Assembly: GCA_046331465.1 (NCBI GenBank)
Contig: JAXLQV010000001.1
Coordinates: 1,612,001-1,676,000 of the forward strand
DNA: 64,000 nucleotides
From: UBA5066 sp046331465
GTDB lineage: Bacteria > Acidobacteriota > Thermoanaerobaculia > UBA5066
Direction of reading: 5' to 3'
The notes below the pieces were generated by a model. The model was not told the DNA's origin. It saw only the letters and a list, made by a program, of their open reading frames with translations, and made no database searches. The position numbers were made by a program, and so were the translations under genes. Below, piece by piece: positions 51,525 through 61,475 of the stretch; position 1 is the stretch's first letter; each line of letters opens with the position of its first letter.

Positions 51525-51527
51525 GAT
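51522..51527 (+). promoter_or_regulatory. -10 box (TAAGAT) upstream of tRNA-Gln
   Basis: TAAGAT overlaps the ispE stop codon and lies 12 nt before the tRNA-Gln 5' end, a fitting distance for a tRNA promoter. Confidence 0.45.
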
Positions 51528-51539
51528 CCGCGCGCGTGC

Positions 51540-51614
51540 TGGGGAGTCGACAAGCGGTAAGTCAGCGGTCTTTGGAACCGCCATTCGGAGGTTCGAATCC
51601 TCCCTCCCCAGCCA
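51540..51614 (+). tRNA. tRNA-Gln (anticodon UUG)
   Basis: The 75-nt gene folds as a complete cloverleaf: acceptor stem TGGGGAG with CTCCCCA, the D-arm around AAGCGGTAAGTC, anticodon stem GCGGT/ACCGC with loop CTTTGGA (anticodon TTG), T-arm with GGTTCGAATCC, and encoded 3' G-CCA. The U1-A72 first pair is typical of bacterial tRNA-Gln. The 3' end lies 13 nt before prs. Confidence 0.95.
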
Positions 51615-51627
51615 GGATGAGAGAACG

Positions 51628-52584
51628 ATGACGCTGAGGGTTCCTTACGGCGAGCTGAAGGTCTTCGGCGGACGCGCCCACCCGTCCCTCACCGGCGAGA
51701 TCTGCCGGGCCCTCGGACGGGAAGCCGGGCGGGTGACGCTCTACAACTTCTCGGACGGCGAGAACTACTGCCAGATCGAGGAGAACGTCCGCGGGGCCGA
51801 CGTCTTCGTCGTCCAGCCGACGTGCCCGCCGGTGAACGCGAACCTGATGGAGCTGCTCATCATGCTCGACGCGTTCAAGCGCTCCTCGGCGTCGCGCGTG
51901 ACCGCGGTCCTGCCGTACTACGGGTACGCGCGGCAGGACCGGAAGGACAAGCCCCGCGTCCCGATCACCGCGAAGCTCGTCGCCGACCTCCTCACCTCCG
52001 CCGGCGCGGACCGCGTCCTCGCCGTCGACCTCCACGCGGCGCAGATCCAGGGCTACTTCGACATCCCGGTCGACCACCTCTTCGCGTCGTCGGTCCTCCT
52101 CGACGCGATCCGCGACGCCAAGCTCGACCCGCTCACCGTCGTCTCTCCCGACGCGGGCGGCGTGGAGAGGGCCCGGGCGTTCGCGAAGCGCCTCGGCGTC
52201 TCGCTCGCAATCGTCGACAAGCGGCGCAAGGGGAAGAACGAGGTCGAGGTCATGCACGTCATCGGCGACGTGCGCGGGCGGAACGTCCTGATCGTCGACG
52301 ACATCATCGACACCGCCGGGACGCTCATCAACACGGTCGCCGCCCTGAAGGAGGCCGGCGCCGAGCGGGTCTTCGCCGGCTGCGTCCACGCCGTCCTCTC
52401 CGGGCCCGCGATCGACCGGCTCAACGCGAGCGCGATCGAGAAGGTCTTCTGCTCGAACTCCCTCCCGATCGACGAGAAGGGGGCCCGCTGCCCGATCCTC
52501 GTCCCCCTCTCGATCGGGCCGCTCCTCGGCGAGGCGATCCACCGGATCCACGAGGGAACCTCGGTCTCGTCGCTCTTCGTCTAG
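51628..52584 (+). CDS. prs: Ribose-phosphate pyrophosphokinase
   Basis: The 318-residue enzyme makes PRPP from ribose 5-phosphate and ATP. It shows YYGYARQDRKDKPRVPITAKL, the DLHAAQIQGYF catalytic stretch, SPDAGGVERA and the PRPP-binding VDDIIDTAGTL. Length is typical (class I, about 315). The ATG lies 13 nt after the tRNA-Gln 3' end with GAGAGA as a weak ribosome binding site. The mRNA 5' end therefore probably comes from tRNA processing. Confidence 0.96.
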   Translation: MTLRVPYGELKVFGGRAHPSLTGEICRALGREAGRVTLYNFSDGENYCQIEENVRGADVFVVQPTCPPVNANLMELLIMLDAFKRSSASRVTAVLPYYGYARQDRKDKPRVPITAKLVADLLTSAGADRVLAVDLHAAQIQGYFDIPVDHLFASSVLLDAIRDAKLDPLTVVSPDAGGVERARAFAKRLGVSLAIVDKRRKGKNEVEVMHVIGDVRGRNVLIVDDIIDTAGTLINTVAALKEAGAERVFAGCVHAVLSGPAIDRLNASAIEKVFCSNSLPIDEKGARCPILVPLSIGPLLGEAIHRIHEGTSVSSLFV

Positions 52585-52636
52585 CGGCCCGGGGAGACCC
52601 GTTCCCGCCCCCGTCGAGCCTCCCGGGTCGTTCGTG

Positions 52637-52642
52637 TAGAAT
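52637..52642 (+). promoter_or_regulatory. -10 box (TAGAAT) before rplY
   Basis: TAGAAT lies 69 nt before the rplY ATG, downstream of prs, and would let the ribosomal genes be transcribed on their own. Confidence 0.4.
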
Positions 52643-52655
52643 CTGCGGCTCTGCG

Positions 52656-52695
52656 CCGGACCGGACGCCCGGAATCTGCCGGACCGTCCGCCCGG
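52656..52695 (+). repeat. Tandem 17-nt repeats in the rplY leader
   Basis: CCGGACCGGACGCCCGG (52656-52672) and CCGGACCGTCCGCCCGG (52679-52695) agree at 15 of 17 positions and are 23 nt apart, each preceded by AATCTG. They lie between the -10 box and the start codon and could form alternative stems. Confidence 0.45.
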
Positions 52696-52711
52696 GGAAA
52701 GGTACGAAGGA

Positions 52712-53422
52712 ATGCTCCAGGAAAACGTGATCGTCGAAGTCGAGAAGCGCACCGAGACGGGCAAGAACGCCTGCAACCGGCTGCGCGAGAAGGACCTGAT
52801 CCCGGCCGTCCTCTACGGCGGCGGGGCGGGGATGGACTCCATCTCCCTCAGCGTCCCGCGCAAGTCGCTCCTCGGCCTCTTCCGCAAGGGCCTCCACCAG
52901 AACGCGGTCTTCCTCCTCCAGCTGAAGGGGACCGACGAGAAGCGGCACGTCATGGTCCGCGACGTCACGCTCAGCCCGCTCCGCCGCGAGCTGATGCACG
53001 TCGACTTCGTCCGGATCCTCCTCGACAGGAAGCTGAAGGTGAAGGTCCCGGTCGAGACCGTCGGGATCGCCCTCGGCGTCAAGGCGGGCGGCCTCCTCGA
53101 CGTCGTCACCCGCGAGCTCGAGATCGAGTGCCTCCCGGCCGACATCCCGGCGTCGATCAAGGTCGACGTCTCCGGGATCGACACCGGCAACGTCCTCCGC
53201 GTCGCCGACCTCGTCCTGGGCGACAAGCTCACCGTCCTCGGCGACACCGACCGCGTCATCGCGCACATCGTGACGCACCGCGCCGAGGTGGCCGAGGGCG
53301 CCGAGGCGGCCGCCGCCGCGCCGGCCACCGCCGAGCCCGAGGTCCTGAAGAAGGGCAAGAAGGAAGAGGAGGGCGCGGCGAAGGCCGCCGCCCCGAAGGC
53401 CGAGAAGAAGGAGAAGAAGTAG
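52712..53422 (+). CDS. rplY: 50S ribosomal protein L25 (CTC form)
   Basis: The 236-residue protein has the N-terminal 5S rRNA-binding L25 domain (ETGKNACNRLREKDLIPAVLYGG) and the C-terminal TL5/CTC domain (KVPVETVGIALGVKAGGLLDVVTRELEIECLPADIP), then an Ala/Lys/Glu tail (KKGKKEEEGAAKAAAPKAEK). The two-domain long form is common outside enterics. The ATG has AAAGGTACGAAGG upstream as ribosome binding site. It is followed two bases later by pth, the usual partner. Confidence 0.95.
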   Translation: MLQENVIVEVEKRTETGKNACNRLREKDLIPAVLYGGGAGMDSISLSVPRKSLLGLFRKGLHQNAVFLLQLKGTDEKRHVMVRDVTLSPLRRELMHVDFVRILLDRKLKVKVPVETVGIALGVKAGGLLDVVTRELEIECLPADIPASIKVDVSGIDTGNVLRVADLVLGDKLTVLGDTDRVIAHIVTHRAEVAEGAEAAAAAPATAEPEVLKKGKKEEEGAAKAAAPKAEKKEKK

Positions 53423-53424
53423 GC

Positions 53425-54042
53425 TTGCCGGAGCTCGCCCTCGTCGTGGGGCTCGGCAACCCGGGCGACCGCTACGTCGGGACGCGCCACAACGTCGGCT
53501 TCGAGGTCCTGGACGCTCTCGTCCGGCGCCTCGCCGCCGACCCGGCGCGGCCGCCGCGGGTCGACCGGCTCGACTGCCGGGCCCTGACGGGGCGGGTCCG
53601 GATCGGCGACACGCCGGTCCTCCTCGCGAAGCCTCAGACGTACATGAACCTGTCGGGCGAGTCGGTCAAGGGGCTGCTCGTGAAGCACGCCGTCCCCCGG
53701 GAGCGGATGCTCGTCGTCTCCGACGACGTCGCGCTCCCCGTGGGCCGGCTGCGCATCCGCCCCTCCGGCTCCTCAGGAGGGCAGAAGGGCCTCCAGAGCA
53801 TCATCGACTGCCTCGGCGGCGACGACTTCCCGAGGCTCCGGATGGGGATCGCCGGCCCTCACTTCCGCCCCGGGGAGGACCTCGCGGACTACGTCCTCGA
53901 GCGCTTCTCGAAGGCCGAGAGGGGTCCGCTCTCCTCCGCCGTCGACGTCGCCTGCGAGGCGATCGAGACCTTCGTCGCCGAGGGGATCGACGCCGCCATG
54001 AACCGCTTCAACCGCGCGCCGGAGACCGTTCCGGCGGGCTGA
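53425..54042 (+). CDS. pth: Peptidyl-tRNA hydrolase
   Basis: The 205-residue enzyme starts LALVVGLGNPGDRYVGTRHNVGF with Asn12 and the catalytic His22, and shows KPQTYMNLSGESV, SDDVALPVGRLRIRPSGSSGGQKGLQSI and a typical C-terminal helix. It frees tRNA from stalled peptides. The start is TTG at 53425, two bases after the rplY stop; it gives the correct family N-terminus and no ATG is available. The L25 gene tail of GAAGAAGGAGAAGAAG supplies a ribosome binding site. Confidence 0.94.
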   Translation: MPELALVVGLGNPGDRYVGTRHNVGFEVLDALVRRLAADPARPPRVDRLDCRALTGRVRIGDTPVLLAKPQTYMNLSGESVKGLLVKHAVPRERMLVVSDDVALPVGRLRIRPSGSSGGQKGLQSIIDCLGGDDFPRLRMGIAGPHFRPGEDLADYVLERFSKAERGPLSSAVDVACEAIETFVAEGIDAAMNRFNRAPETVPAG

Positions 54043-54074
54043 ATACACCCTTGGCTCGGCCGATGGGCCGCGCC

Positions 54075-54093
54075 TCGCGGGCTCGCCCCGCGA
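54075..54093 (+). promoter_or_regulatory. Hairpin in the rpsF leader, candidate S6:S18 control site
   Basis: TCGCGGG (54075-54081) pairs with CCCGCGA (54087-54093) around a CTCGC loop, 17 nt before the rpsF GTG. In many bacteria the S6:S18 complex binds a leader stem-loop to repress this operon; position fits, but identity is not proven. Confidence 0.4.
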
Positions 54094-54109
54094 TCCGCAA
54101 GGAGGAAAC

Positions 54110-54601
54110 GTGACCGAAACCCCGAAGCGTCTCTACGACCTGGTCTTCCTGATCGTCCCGGACAAGGACGAGCAGGGAGCGGCGGCCGTCGTCGAGGAGT
54201 TCCGAAAGCTCCTGACCGACCTCGGCGCCGTCATCGACAAGGACGAGTCGATGGGCCGCCGCCGCCTCGCCTACCAGATCAACAAGAAGTCCGAGGCGAC
54301 CTACCACAACTTCCTCTTCCGGGCCGGGACGAAGGCCGTCACCGAGCTCCAGCGGAAGATGAAGCTCTCCGAGAGCATCCTCCGCTTCCTCACCGTCCGC
54401 GTGGACGAGGAGATGCGCCACGGACAGAAGATCGCCCGCCGCGTGAAGGCCCGCCCGGCCCGCGCGGTCCCGGCCTCGCCCGAGGCGATGATGTCCGCCG
54501 AGCCCGCCGCGGCCCCGGCCCCCGCCGTCACCGCGGCCCCCGCCCCGGCCGCCCCCGAAGCCGCCGCCCCCGAGGCGCCGGCCGTCCAGCCCGAGAGCTG
54601 A
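54110..54601 (+). CDS. rpsF: 30S ribosomal protein S6, with Ala/Pro-rich tail
   Basis: Residues 1-105 are a complete S6 domain (YDLVFLIVPDKDEQGAAAVVEEF; MGRRRLAYQINKKSEATYHNFLF; SESILRFLTVRVDEE). Residues 120-163 are a low-complexity Ala/Pro tail not needed for the fold. S6 binds 16S rRNA together with S18, whose gene follows 18 nt downstream. The GTG start has GGAGG 5 nt upstream. Confidence 0.95.
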   Translation: MTETPKRLYDLVFLIVPDKDEQGAAAVVEEFRKLLTDLGAVIDKDESMGRRRLAYQINKKSEATYHNFLFRAGTKAVTELQRKMKLSESILRFLTVRVDEEMRHGQKIARRVKARPARAVPASPEAMMSAEPAAAPAPAVTAAPAPAAPEAAAPEAPAVQPES

Positions 54602-54619
54602 TCGAGGAGAGGAACAGAG

Positions 54620-54883
54620 ATGGCTGCTCCGTCCGGTCCCGCGAATCGCCGCCCCGCGAAGAAGAAGTTCTTCGTCCGCCGCAAGCGCGTCTGCAAGTTC
54701 ACCGTCGAGAAGATCGGGTACATCGACTTCAAGGACGTGAAGCTCCTGCAGAGCTTCGTCCCCGAGCGCGCGAAGATCCTCCCGCGCCGCATCAGCGGGA
54801 CGTCCGCCTTCTACCAGCGCAAGCTCGCCACGGCGATCAAGCGCGCCCGCTACCTGGCGCTCCTCCCCTACGTCGCAGACTGA
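54620..54883 (+). CDS. rpsR: 30S ribosomal protein S18
   Basis: The 87-residue protein matches S18 (KKKFFVRRKRVCKFTVEKIGYIDFKDVKLLQSFV; ERAKILPRRISGTSAFYQRKLATAIKRARYLALLPYV). Its N-terminus is lysine-rich. Its start follows GAGGAGAGG. It pairs with S6 on the platform of the 30S subunit. Confidence 0.96.
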   Translation: MAAPSGPANRRPAKKKFFVRRKRVCKFTVEKIGYIDFKDVKLLQSFVPERAKILPRRISGTSAFYQRKLATAIKRARYLALLPYVAD

Positions 54884-54902
54884 CGAAACCCCGTCCGGCC
54901 TC

Positions 54903-54929
54903 GCCCCTCCGGCCCCGCGCCGGAGGGGC
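54903..54929 (+). promoter_or_regulatory. 11-bp GC hairpin directly before the DUF2232 start codon
   Basis: GCCCCTCCGGC (54903-54913) and GCCGGAGGGGC (54919-54929) form a perfect 11-bp stem with a CCCGC loop. The last stem base touches the ATG at 54930. It may hide the ribosome binding site or attenuate transcription; there is no T-run. Confidence 0.6.
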
Positions 54930-55892
54930 ATGCCGTTTCTGGCCCCGCCCCTTGCGGGGCTCTCTGCGGCCGTCGCCGCGGTCCTCCCGCCGGTCGCCCC
55001 GTACCTCCTCCCCGCCGCGGCGGCCCGCCTGGCACGGGCCGGGCGCGAGATGCGGAGCCCGGCGGCGGCCTTCCCCCTGGCCGCGGCCGTCCTCCCGTTC
55101 GCGACGGTCTTCGGCCTCCTCGGCGGCGGGACCGGCGCGCTCCTCGCCGCCTCCTGCGCCCTCGCCTTCGTCGCGCTTCCCGCCCTCGGCCTCGTCGCGG
55201 GCGCGACCGCGGGCCGAAGGAGGGAGGAGCTCGCGTGGCTGACGGCCGCGCTCGCGGGGATCGGCGCCCTCGCCGTCGTCCTCGCTCTCGCCCTGGCCGA
55301 CGGCGTCGATCCCGGGGCGACGCTCGCGCTGAAGCTCGACGCGCTCCGCCCCGAGCTCCTCGACTTCTACCGGAAGGCGGGCTGGACCGAGGAGACGCTC
55401 GCCGCGACCGGGACGGCCTTCGACCGGCTGCGCGACCTCGTCGCCTGGCAGCTCCCGGGTCTCCTCCTCGGCGGCTGCGTCCTCCACGGCGCGCTCCTCG
55501 TCTACGCCTTCGGGCGTCGGGCGGGCCTCGAGGAGGCCCCGGTTCCCCCCGGGTCGTTCGCGACGTTCCGGACGCCGCTCGCCGCGGCGGCGGCGTTCGT
55601 CCCGGCGGGCGTCCTGGCCGCCCTGGCCTCCGGGTTCGCGGCCCGGGCCGCGGTGACGGTCCTGATCCCCCTGGCCGTCTTGTTTTTCCTCCGGGGGATG
55701 GCGATAATCCGCGCTCTGCTCGACAGGGGGCGTGTCGGCCTCCTGATCCGAGCGCCGGTGTACGTCCTCGCCGTCCAGATGCCGATACCGGTCCTCGTGG
55801 CCATCGGCGGGCTCCTCGACGAGTTCCTCGATTTCCGGGGGCGGTTCTCCCGGAAGGACGAGAGCGACGGCGGGTCGGGAAGAAGGGAGTAA
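54930..55892 (+). CDS. DUF2232 (YybS-like) integral membrane protein
   Basis: The 320-residue protein has about eight membrane helices and the family-specific C-terminal block VLFFLRGMAIIRALLDRG. It sits between rpsR and rplI, the usual place of DUF2232 genes in many phyla. Function is unknown; some relatives resemble energy-coupling transporter S components. The ATG directly abuts an 11-bp hairpin and has no ribosome binding site. No good alternative start is seen in the first 40 codons. Confidence 0.82.
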   Translation: MPFLAPPLAGLSAAVAAVLPPVAPYLLPAAAARLARAGREMRSPAAAFPLAAAVLPFATVFGLLGGGTGALLAASCALAFVALPALGLVAGATAGRRREELAWLTAALAGIGALAVVLALALADGVDPGATLALKLDALRPELLDFYRKAGWTEETLAATGTAFDRLRDLVAWQLPGLLLGGCVLHGALLVYAFGRRAGLEEAPVPPGSFATFRTPLAAAAAFVPAGVLAALASGFAARAAVTVLIPLAVLFFLRGMAIIRALLDRGRVGLLIRAPVYVLAVQMPIPVLVAIGGLLDEFLDFRGRFSRKDESDGGSGRRE

Positions 55893-55899
55893 ACGGAAC

Positions 55900-56352
55900 A
55901 TGTCCGACGTGAAAGTGATCCTGACCGACGAGGTGCGCGGCCTCGGCAACCGTGGCGAGGTCGTCTCGGTCGCCGCGGGGTACGCGCGGAACTTCCTCCT
56001 TCCCAAGGAGCTCGCCTACCCGGCCACGCCGGGGAACATGAAGCGGCTCGAGCAGGAGAGGAAGCGCTACGACGTCGCCCAGGCCAAGGAGAAGGACCAG
56101 GCGTCCACCGTCGCCAAGGCGTTCGACGGCCTGACCGTCACGATCCGCAAGAAGGCCGGCGAGCACGACGCCCTCTACGGCTCGGTGACCTCGTCCGACC
56201 TGGCCGAGGCGCTCGAGGCGAAGGGGATCACGATCGACCGCCGCCGGATCGAGCTCGAGGAGCCGATCAAGCGGCTCGGGTCGCACACGGTCCACGTCCG
56301 CCTGCACCGCGAGGTCATCGCGACGCTGAGCGTCGAGGTCGTCGCGGCGTAA
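55900..56352 (+). CDS. rplI: 50S ribosomal protein L9
   Basis: The 150-residue protein has the N-terminal RNA-binding domain (VILTDEVRGLGNRGEVVSVAAGYARNFLLPKELA), a long connecting helix, and the C-terminal domain with KAGEHDALYGSVTSSDLAEAL. It closes the ribosomal cluster; the start follows GGGAGTAAACGGAAC. A terminator lies 27 nt after its stop. Confidence 0.96.
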   Translation: MSDVKVILTDEVRGLGNRGEVVSVAAGYARNFLLPKELAYPATPGNMKRLEQERKRYDVAQAKEKDQASTVAKAFDGLTVTIRKKAGEHDALYGSVTSSDLAEALEAKGITIDRRRIELEEPIKRLGSHTVHVRLHREVIATLSVEVVAA

Positions 56353-56378
56353 CGCCCGGCCCGGCCTGCCCGGAACCG

Positions 56379-56402
56379 AAAGCCCCGCTCGCGCGGGGCT
56401 TT
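56379..56402 (+). terminator. Terminator after rplI
   Basis: AAAGCCCCGC (56379-56388) pairs with GCGGGGCTTT (56393-56402), loop TCGC. It is a rho-independent-type hairpin with a short T-run, ending the ispE-rplI region; read backward it can also serve the convergent PBP gene. Confidence 0.75.
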
Positions 56403-56488
56403 CGTGCGTCCGGGGGGGCGGTTCCCTTCTCGAGGGGAGGCGCCCCAGGCGCCACGGGGTCGCTCGCGGCGAGACTCCCCGATCCGCT

Positions 56489-58918
56489 TCAGCCCGGCGG
56501 TCCCGGCTCGGAGGAGCCCGACGGCGGAGCGGGCAGGCGCGAGCCCGGGGCGGGCCGCGGAGCGTCGTCCACCTTCACGTTCTCGCCGCTCGGCTCGCCT
56601 CTCTTCGGCGCGTAGACGGCCTTCTGGAGGTAGTGGGGGAGCGTGGAGACGGCGTGAGGCCGGTCCCCGCACGTCTCCGTCGGCTGGGTGCCGTTCACGA
56701 ACGCGCCGAGGACGACCTTGCTGCACGCGGGCGTCGCGCGGTAGCCCGTCGCGAGGTCGAACGGGACGAAGACGACCCCCTGCGGGACGTCGAAGTCGTC
56801 CGACGGCTTCACGATCCCGGCCTCCTTCATCCGCGACACGAGCCCCATCCAGATCGGGAGCGCGGTGTCGCCACCGGTGCACTTCGGGCCGAGGCTCTTC
56901 TTCGTGTCGTGCCCGACCCAGACGCCGATCGTGTACTTCGGCGTCGCCCCGATGAACCAGGCGTCGGAGTAGTCGTTCGTCGTCCCGGTCTTCCCGGCCA
57001 CCTGGAGGCCGAGGGACTTCGCCCGGGCCGCGGTGCCCCGCTCGGGCGGCCCCTCGAGCATCTTGAGCATGACGTAGGAAGGGGCTGGCGCGGCGGCCTC
57101 CTTCGGGTCGGCCGGGTTCTCCTCGAGGAGGACCCCCTCCGCGTCGCGCACCCTCTCGACGAGCCGCGGCGGGTAGAGGAGCCCCTGGTTCGCGAAGACG
57201 GAGTAGGCCGTCGTCATCTCGAGGGGCGTCACCTCGAACGACCCGAGCGCGAGCGACGGGTAGGCGAGGAGGTTCTGGCGGATGCCGAGGCGCCGGGCGG
57301 TCTCGATCACCCTGCGCGTCCCGACGAGGAGGTCGACGCGGACCGCGGGGACGTTGATCGAGTTCTCCATCGCGTACTGGTACGTCTCGATCCCGCCGTA
57401 CTTCCGCGTGTAGTTCTGCGGCTGCCACGCGGGCTGGCGGGGGTCGATCGTGATCGAGATCGGCGAGTCGAGGACCGTGTCCGCCGGCGTGAAGCCCTCC
57501 TCGATCGCGGTCATGTAGACGACCGGCTTGAAGGCCGAGCCGACCTGCCGGAGCGCCTGGACGGCCCGGTTGAACTTCGAGCGGGAGAAGTCGTAGCCGC
57601 CGACCATCGCGCGGACGGCGCCCGTCCCGTTCTCGAGGACGACGAGCGCCCCCTCGACGAGGGGCTCCTGCCAGACGAAGGTCTCCTCCTTCCCCCCCTC
57701 CCCGGCGAGGCGCTCGAGGAGGACGAGGTCCCCGCGCCTCACCGCCGCCGCGGGCGTCTCCGCCCTCGTGTGGCGGAACGCCCGCGCGGGGAGGACGAAG
57801 CGGTGGTCGCGGACCCTCACCTCGGCCTGGGTCTTCGACGCGGAGAGGACGACGGCGCGCTCGGCGTCCGCGGGCCCGCCGCCGGCCTCCGCCTCCTCCC
57901 ACTCCGGGTCCCGGTACTTCTCCGGGTCGATTCCCTCGTCGACGAGGTTCCGCGGCTTGCGGAAGGCGAACCGCCGCTCGTGCCGCCGGAGCCCCTTGCG
58001 GAGCTCCTCCTCGGCCCAGGACTGGAGGCGGGGGTCGAGCGTCGAGTCGACCCGGAGACCCTGGCGGTAGAGGCCGCGGTCCCCGTACGTCTTCTCGAGG
58101 TACTGCCGGACCTCCTCGCAGAAGTAGGGGCCGATCGTCGCCTCGCGCGCGGAGCGCGACACCGTGACGGGGGCCTCCTTCGCGGCGGCCGCGGCCGCCG
58201 CGTCGACGTAGCGCTCCTCGAGCATCCGGCGGAGGACGAGGTCGCGCCGCGCCCGGGCGGCGTCCGGGTTCCGGAGGGGCGAGTAGGCCTCGGGCCGCTG
58301 GATGAGCCCCGCGAGGAGCGCCGCCTCCGGCAGCGTCAGCTCCTTCGCGGGGTGGTTGAAGAACCAGGTCGACGCGGCCTCGACGCCGTAGTTGCCGTGG
58401 CCGAAGTAGACCTGGTTGAGGTACATCGTCAGGATCTGGTCCTTCGAGAAGCGCTTCTCGATCTCGACCGTGAGGAAGATCTCGTTGATCTTCCGGGCGA
58501 ACGACTTCTCCTGCGTCAGGAAGACCGAGCGGGCGAGCTGCTGCGTGATCGTGGAGGCGCCCTGCGCGAGGCGCCGGGAGGCGAGGTCGCGCAGCGCCGC
58601 GCCGCCGATCCGGATGATGTCGACGCCGCCGTGGTCGTAGAACCGCGCGTCCTCCGCGGCGAGGACCGCCTTCACGAGGACGTCGGGGATCCGGTCGCGG
58701 GTGATGAGGAACCGCCGCTCGATCGCGAAGCGGGCCACGACCGAGCCGTCGGAGCCGCGGATCTCCGTGACGATGTCGGGGCGGTAGCTCGCGAGCTGCT
58801 CGACCTTCGGGACGCGGATGAGCTGCGAGGCGGCCCAGCCCGCTCCGACCCCGAGCCCCGCCGCGAGGAGGACCGGGAGGAGGAGGACGAGGAGGGCGGC
58901 GGCGCGTCGGCCGAGCAC
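56489..58918 (-). CDS. Class A penicillin-binding protein 1A
   Basis: The 809-residue bifunctional enzyme has one N-terminal membrane anchor (about 6-30), a GT51 glycosyltransferase domain (AAEDARFYDHGGVDIIRI, then QGASTITQQLARSVFLT and MYLNQVYFGHGNYGVEAAS), and a transpeptidase domain with VGSAFKPVVY (S-x-x-K), S-I-N and K-T-G-T-T. A linker of about 100 residues with an OB-like fold lies between. The tail is Pro/Ser-rich. It polymerises and crosslinks peptidoglycan. The GTG start at 58918 is chosen because it gives the proper short cytoplasmic end and a GAGAAT -10 box ends 6 nt before it; ATG at 58999 adds a nonhomologous Arg-rich leader. Confidence 0.92.
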   Translation of the reverse strand: MLGRRAAALLVLLLPVLLAAGLGVGAGWAASQLIRVPKVEQLASYRPDIVTEIRGSDGSVVARFAIERRFLITRDRIPDVLVKAVLAAEDARFYDHGGVDIIRIGGAALRDLASRRLAQGASTITQQLARSVFLTQEKSFARKINEIFLTVEIEKRFSKDQILTMYLNQVYFGHGNYGVEAASTWFFNHPAKELTLPEAALLAGLIQRPEAYSPLRNPDAARARRDLVLRRMLEERYVDAAAAAAAKEAPVTVSRSAREATIGPYFCEEVRQYLEKTYGDRGLYRQGLRVDSTLDPRLQSWAEEELRKGLRRHERRFAFRKPRNLVDEGIDPEKYRDPEWEEAEAGGGPADAERAVVLSASKTQAEVRVRDHRFVLPARAFRHTRAETPAAAVRRGDLVLLERLAGEGGKEETFVWQEPLVEGALVVLENGTGAVRAMVGGYDFSRSKFNRAVQALRQVGSAFKPVVYMTAIEEGFTPADTVLDSPISITIDPRQPAWQPQNYTRKYGGIETYQYAMENSINVPAVRVDLLVGTRRVIETARRLGIRQNLLAYPSLALGSFEVTPLEMTTAYSVFANQGLLYPPRLVERVRDAEGVLLEENPADPKEAAAPAPSYVMLKMLEGPPERGTAARAKSLGLQVAGKTGTTNDYSDAWFIGATPKYTIGVWVGHDTKKSLGPKCTGGDTALPIWMGLVSRMKEAGIVKPSDDFDVPQGVVFVPFDLATGYRATPACSKVVLGAFVNGTQPTETCGDRPHAVSTLPHYLQKAVYAPKRGEPSGENVKVDDAPRPAPGSRLPAPPSGSSEPGPPG

Positions 58919-58924
58919 GGAGGT

Positions 58925-58930
58925 ATTCTC
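58925..58930 (-). promoter_or_regulatory. -10 box (GAGAAT), leaderless PBP1A mRNA
   Basis: GAGAAT on the minus strand ends 6 nt before the GTG at 58918; no ribosome binding site. Confidence 0.35.
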
Positions 58931-58983
58931 ACACGCGGTCGCGCGCCGCCTCGCGGGGCGGAGGACGCCGCCAGGAGGACCCG

Positions 58984-59402
58984 ATGAGCAGCGCGGCACC
59001 GCCGCCCCCCGCCCCGGGAGACGGGCCCGGCTCCCGGTTCGGCAAGGACCCCGCGACCGGGGGCTGCATGCGCTGGGGGCTCGTCGGCTGCGCGGCGCTC
59101 TCCGTCCTCGCGATCGTCGGGATGGTCCTCTTCATGCGGAAGGCGCCGCAGCTCATGGAGTCGCTCCTCGGGGCGACCGAGGCGCAGGTCGTCGCCGCCA
59201 TCGCAGGGGAGGTCCCGGAGGCCGACCGCCGGGCGTTCCGGATGGAGTACGCCGCGTTCGTCGCGACCGCGAAGGCGGGCGAGGCGAAGCCGGACGAGAT
59301 CCAGGCGGTCCAGCGGAAGATCGTCGACGCGCTCCGGGACAACCGCGTCGACTCGGCGGAGCTCCGCGGGATCACGGAGCAGCTGCGCGCCGTGAAGAAG
59401 AA

Positions 59403-59406
<4 letters not shown>
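58984..59406 (+). CDS. Small single-pass membrane protein of unknown function
   Basis: The 140-residue protein has a Pro/Gly-rich N-terminus, one membrane helix at about 30-50 (LVGCAALSVLAIVGMVLFM) and a charged, helical outer domain (about 70-137). No known family could be recognised. The ATG has AGGAGG 4 nt upstream, one of few strong ribosome binding sites here. The stop overlaps uvrB by 4 nt (GTGA), so it is co-transcribed with uvrB; functional relation is unclear. Confidence 0.75.
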
Positions 59407-61394
<1,988 letters not shown>

Positions 61395-61423
61395 GGCTGC
61401 GGGAGAGGACGCCGGAACGGGAG

Positions 61424-61447
61424 ACGGGGGCGGCGAGCCGCCCCCGT
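61424..61447. terminator. Hairpin between uvrB and the DUF5666 gene
   Basis: ACGGGGGCGGC (61424-61434) pairs with GCCGCCCCCGT (61437-61447). It lies between two convergent genes, 30 nt from each, and is a possible bidirectional terminator; no T-run. Confidence 0.55.
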
Positions 61448-61475
61448 TCGCGTTCCCGCGGTCGTCGCGCCCGGC

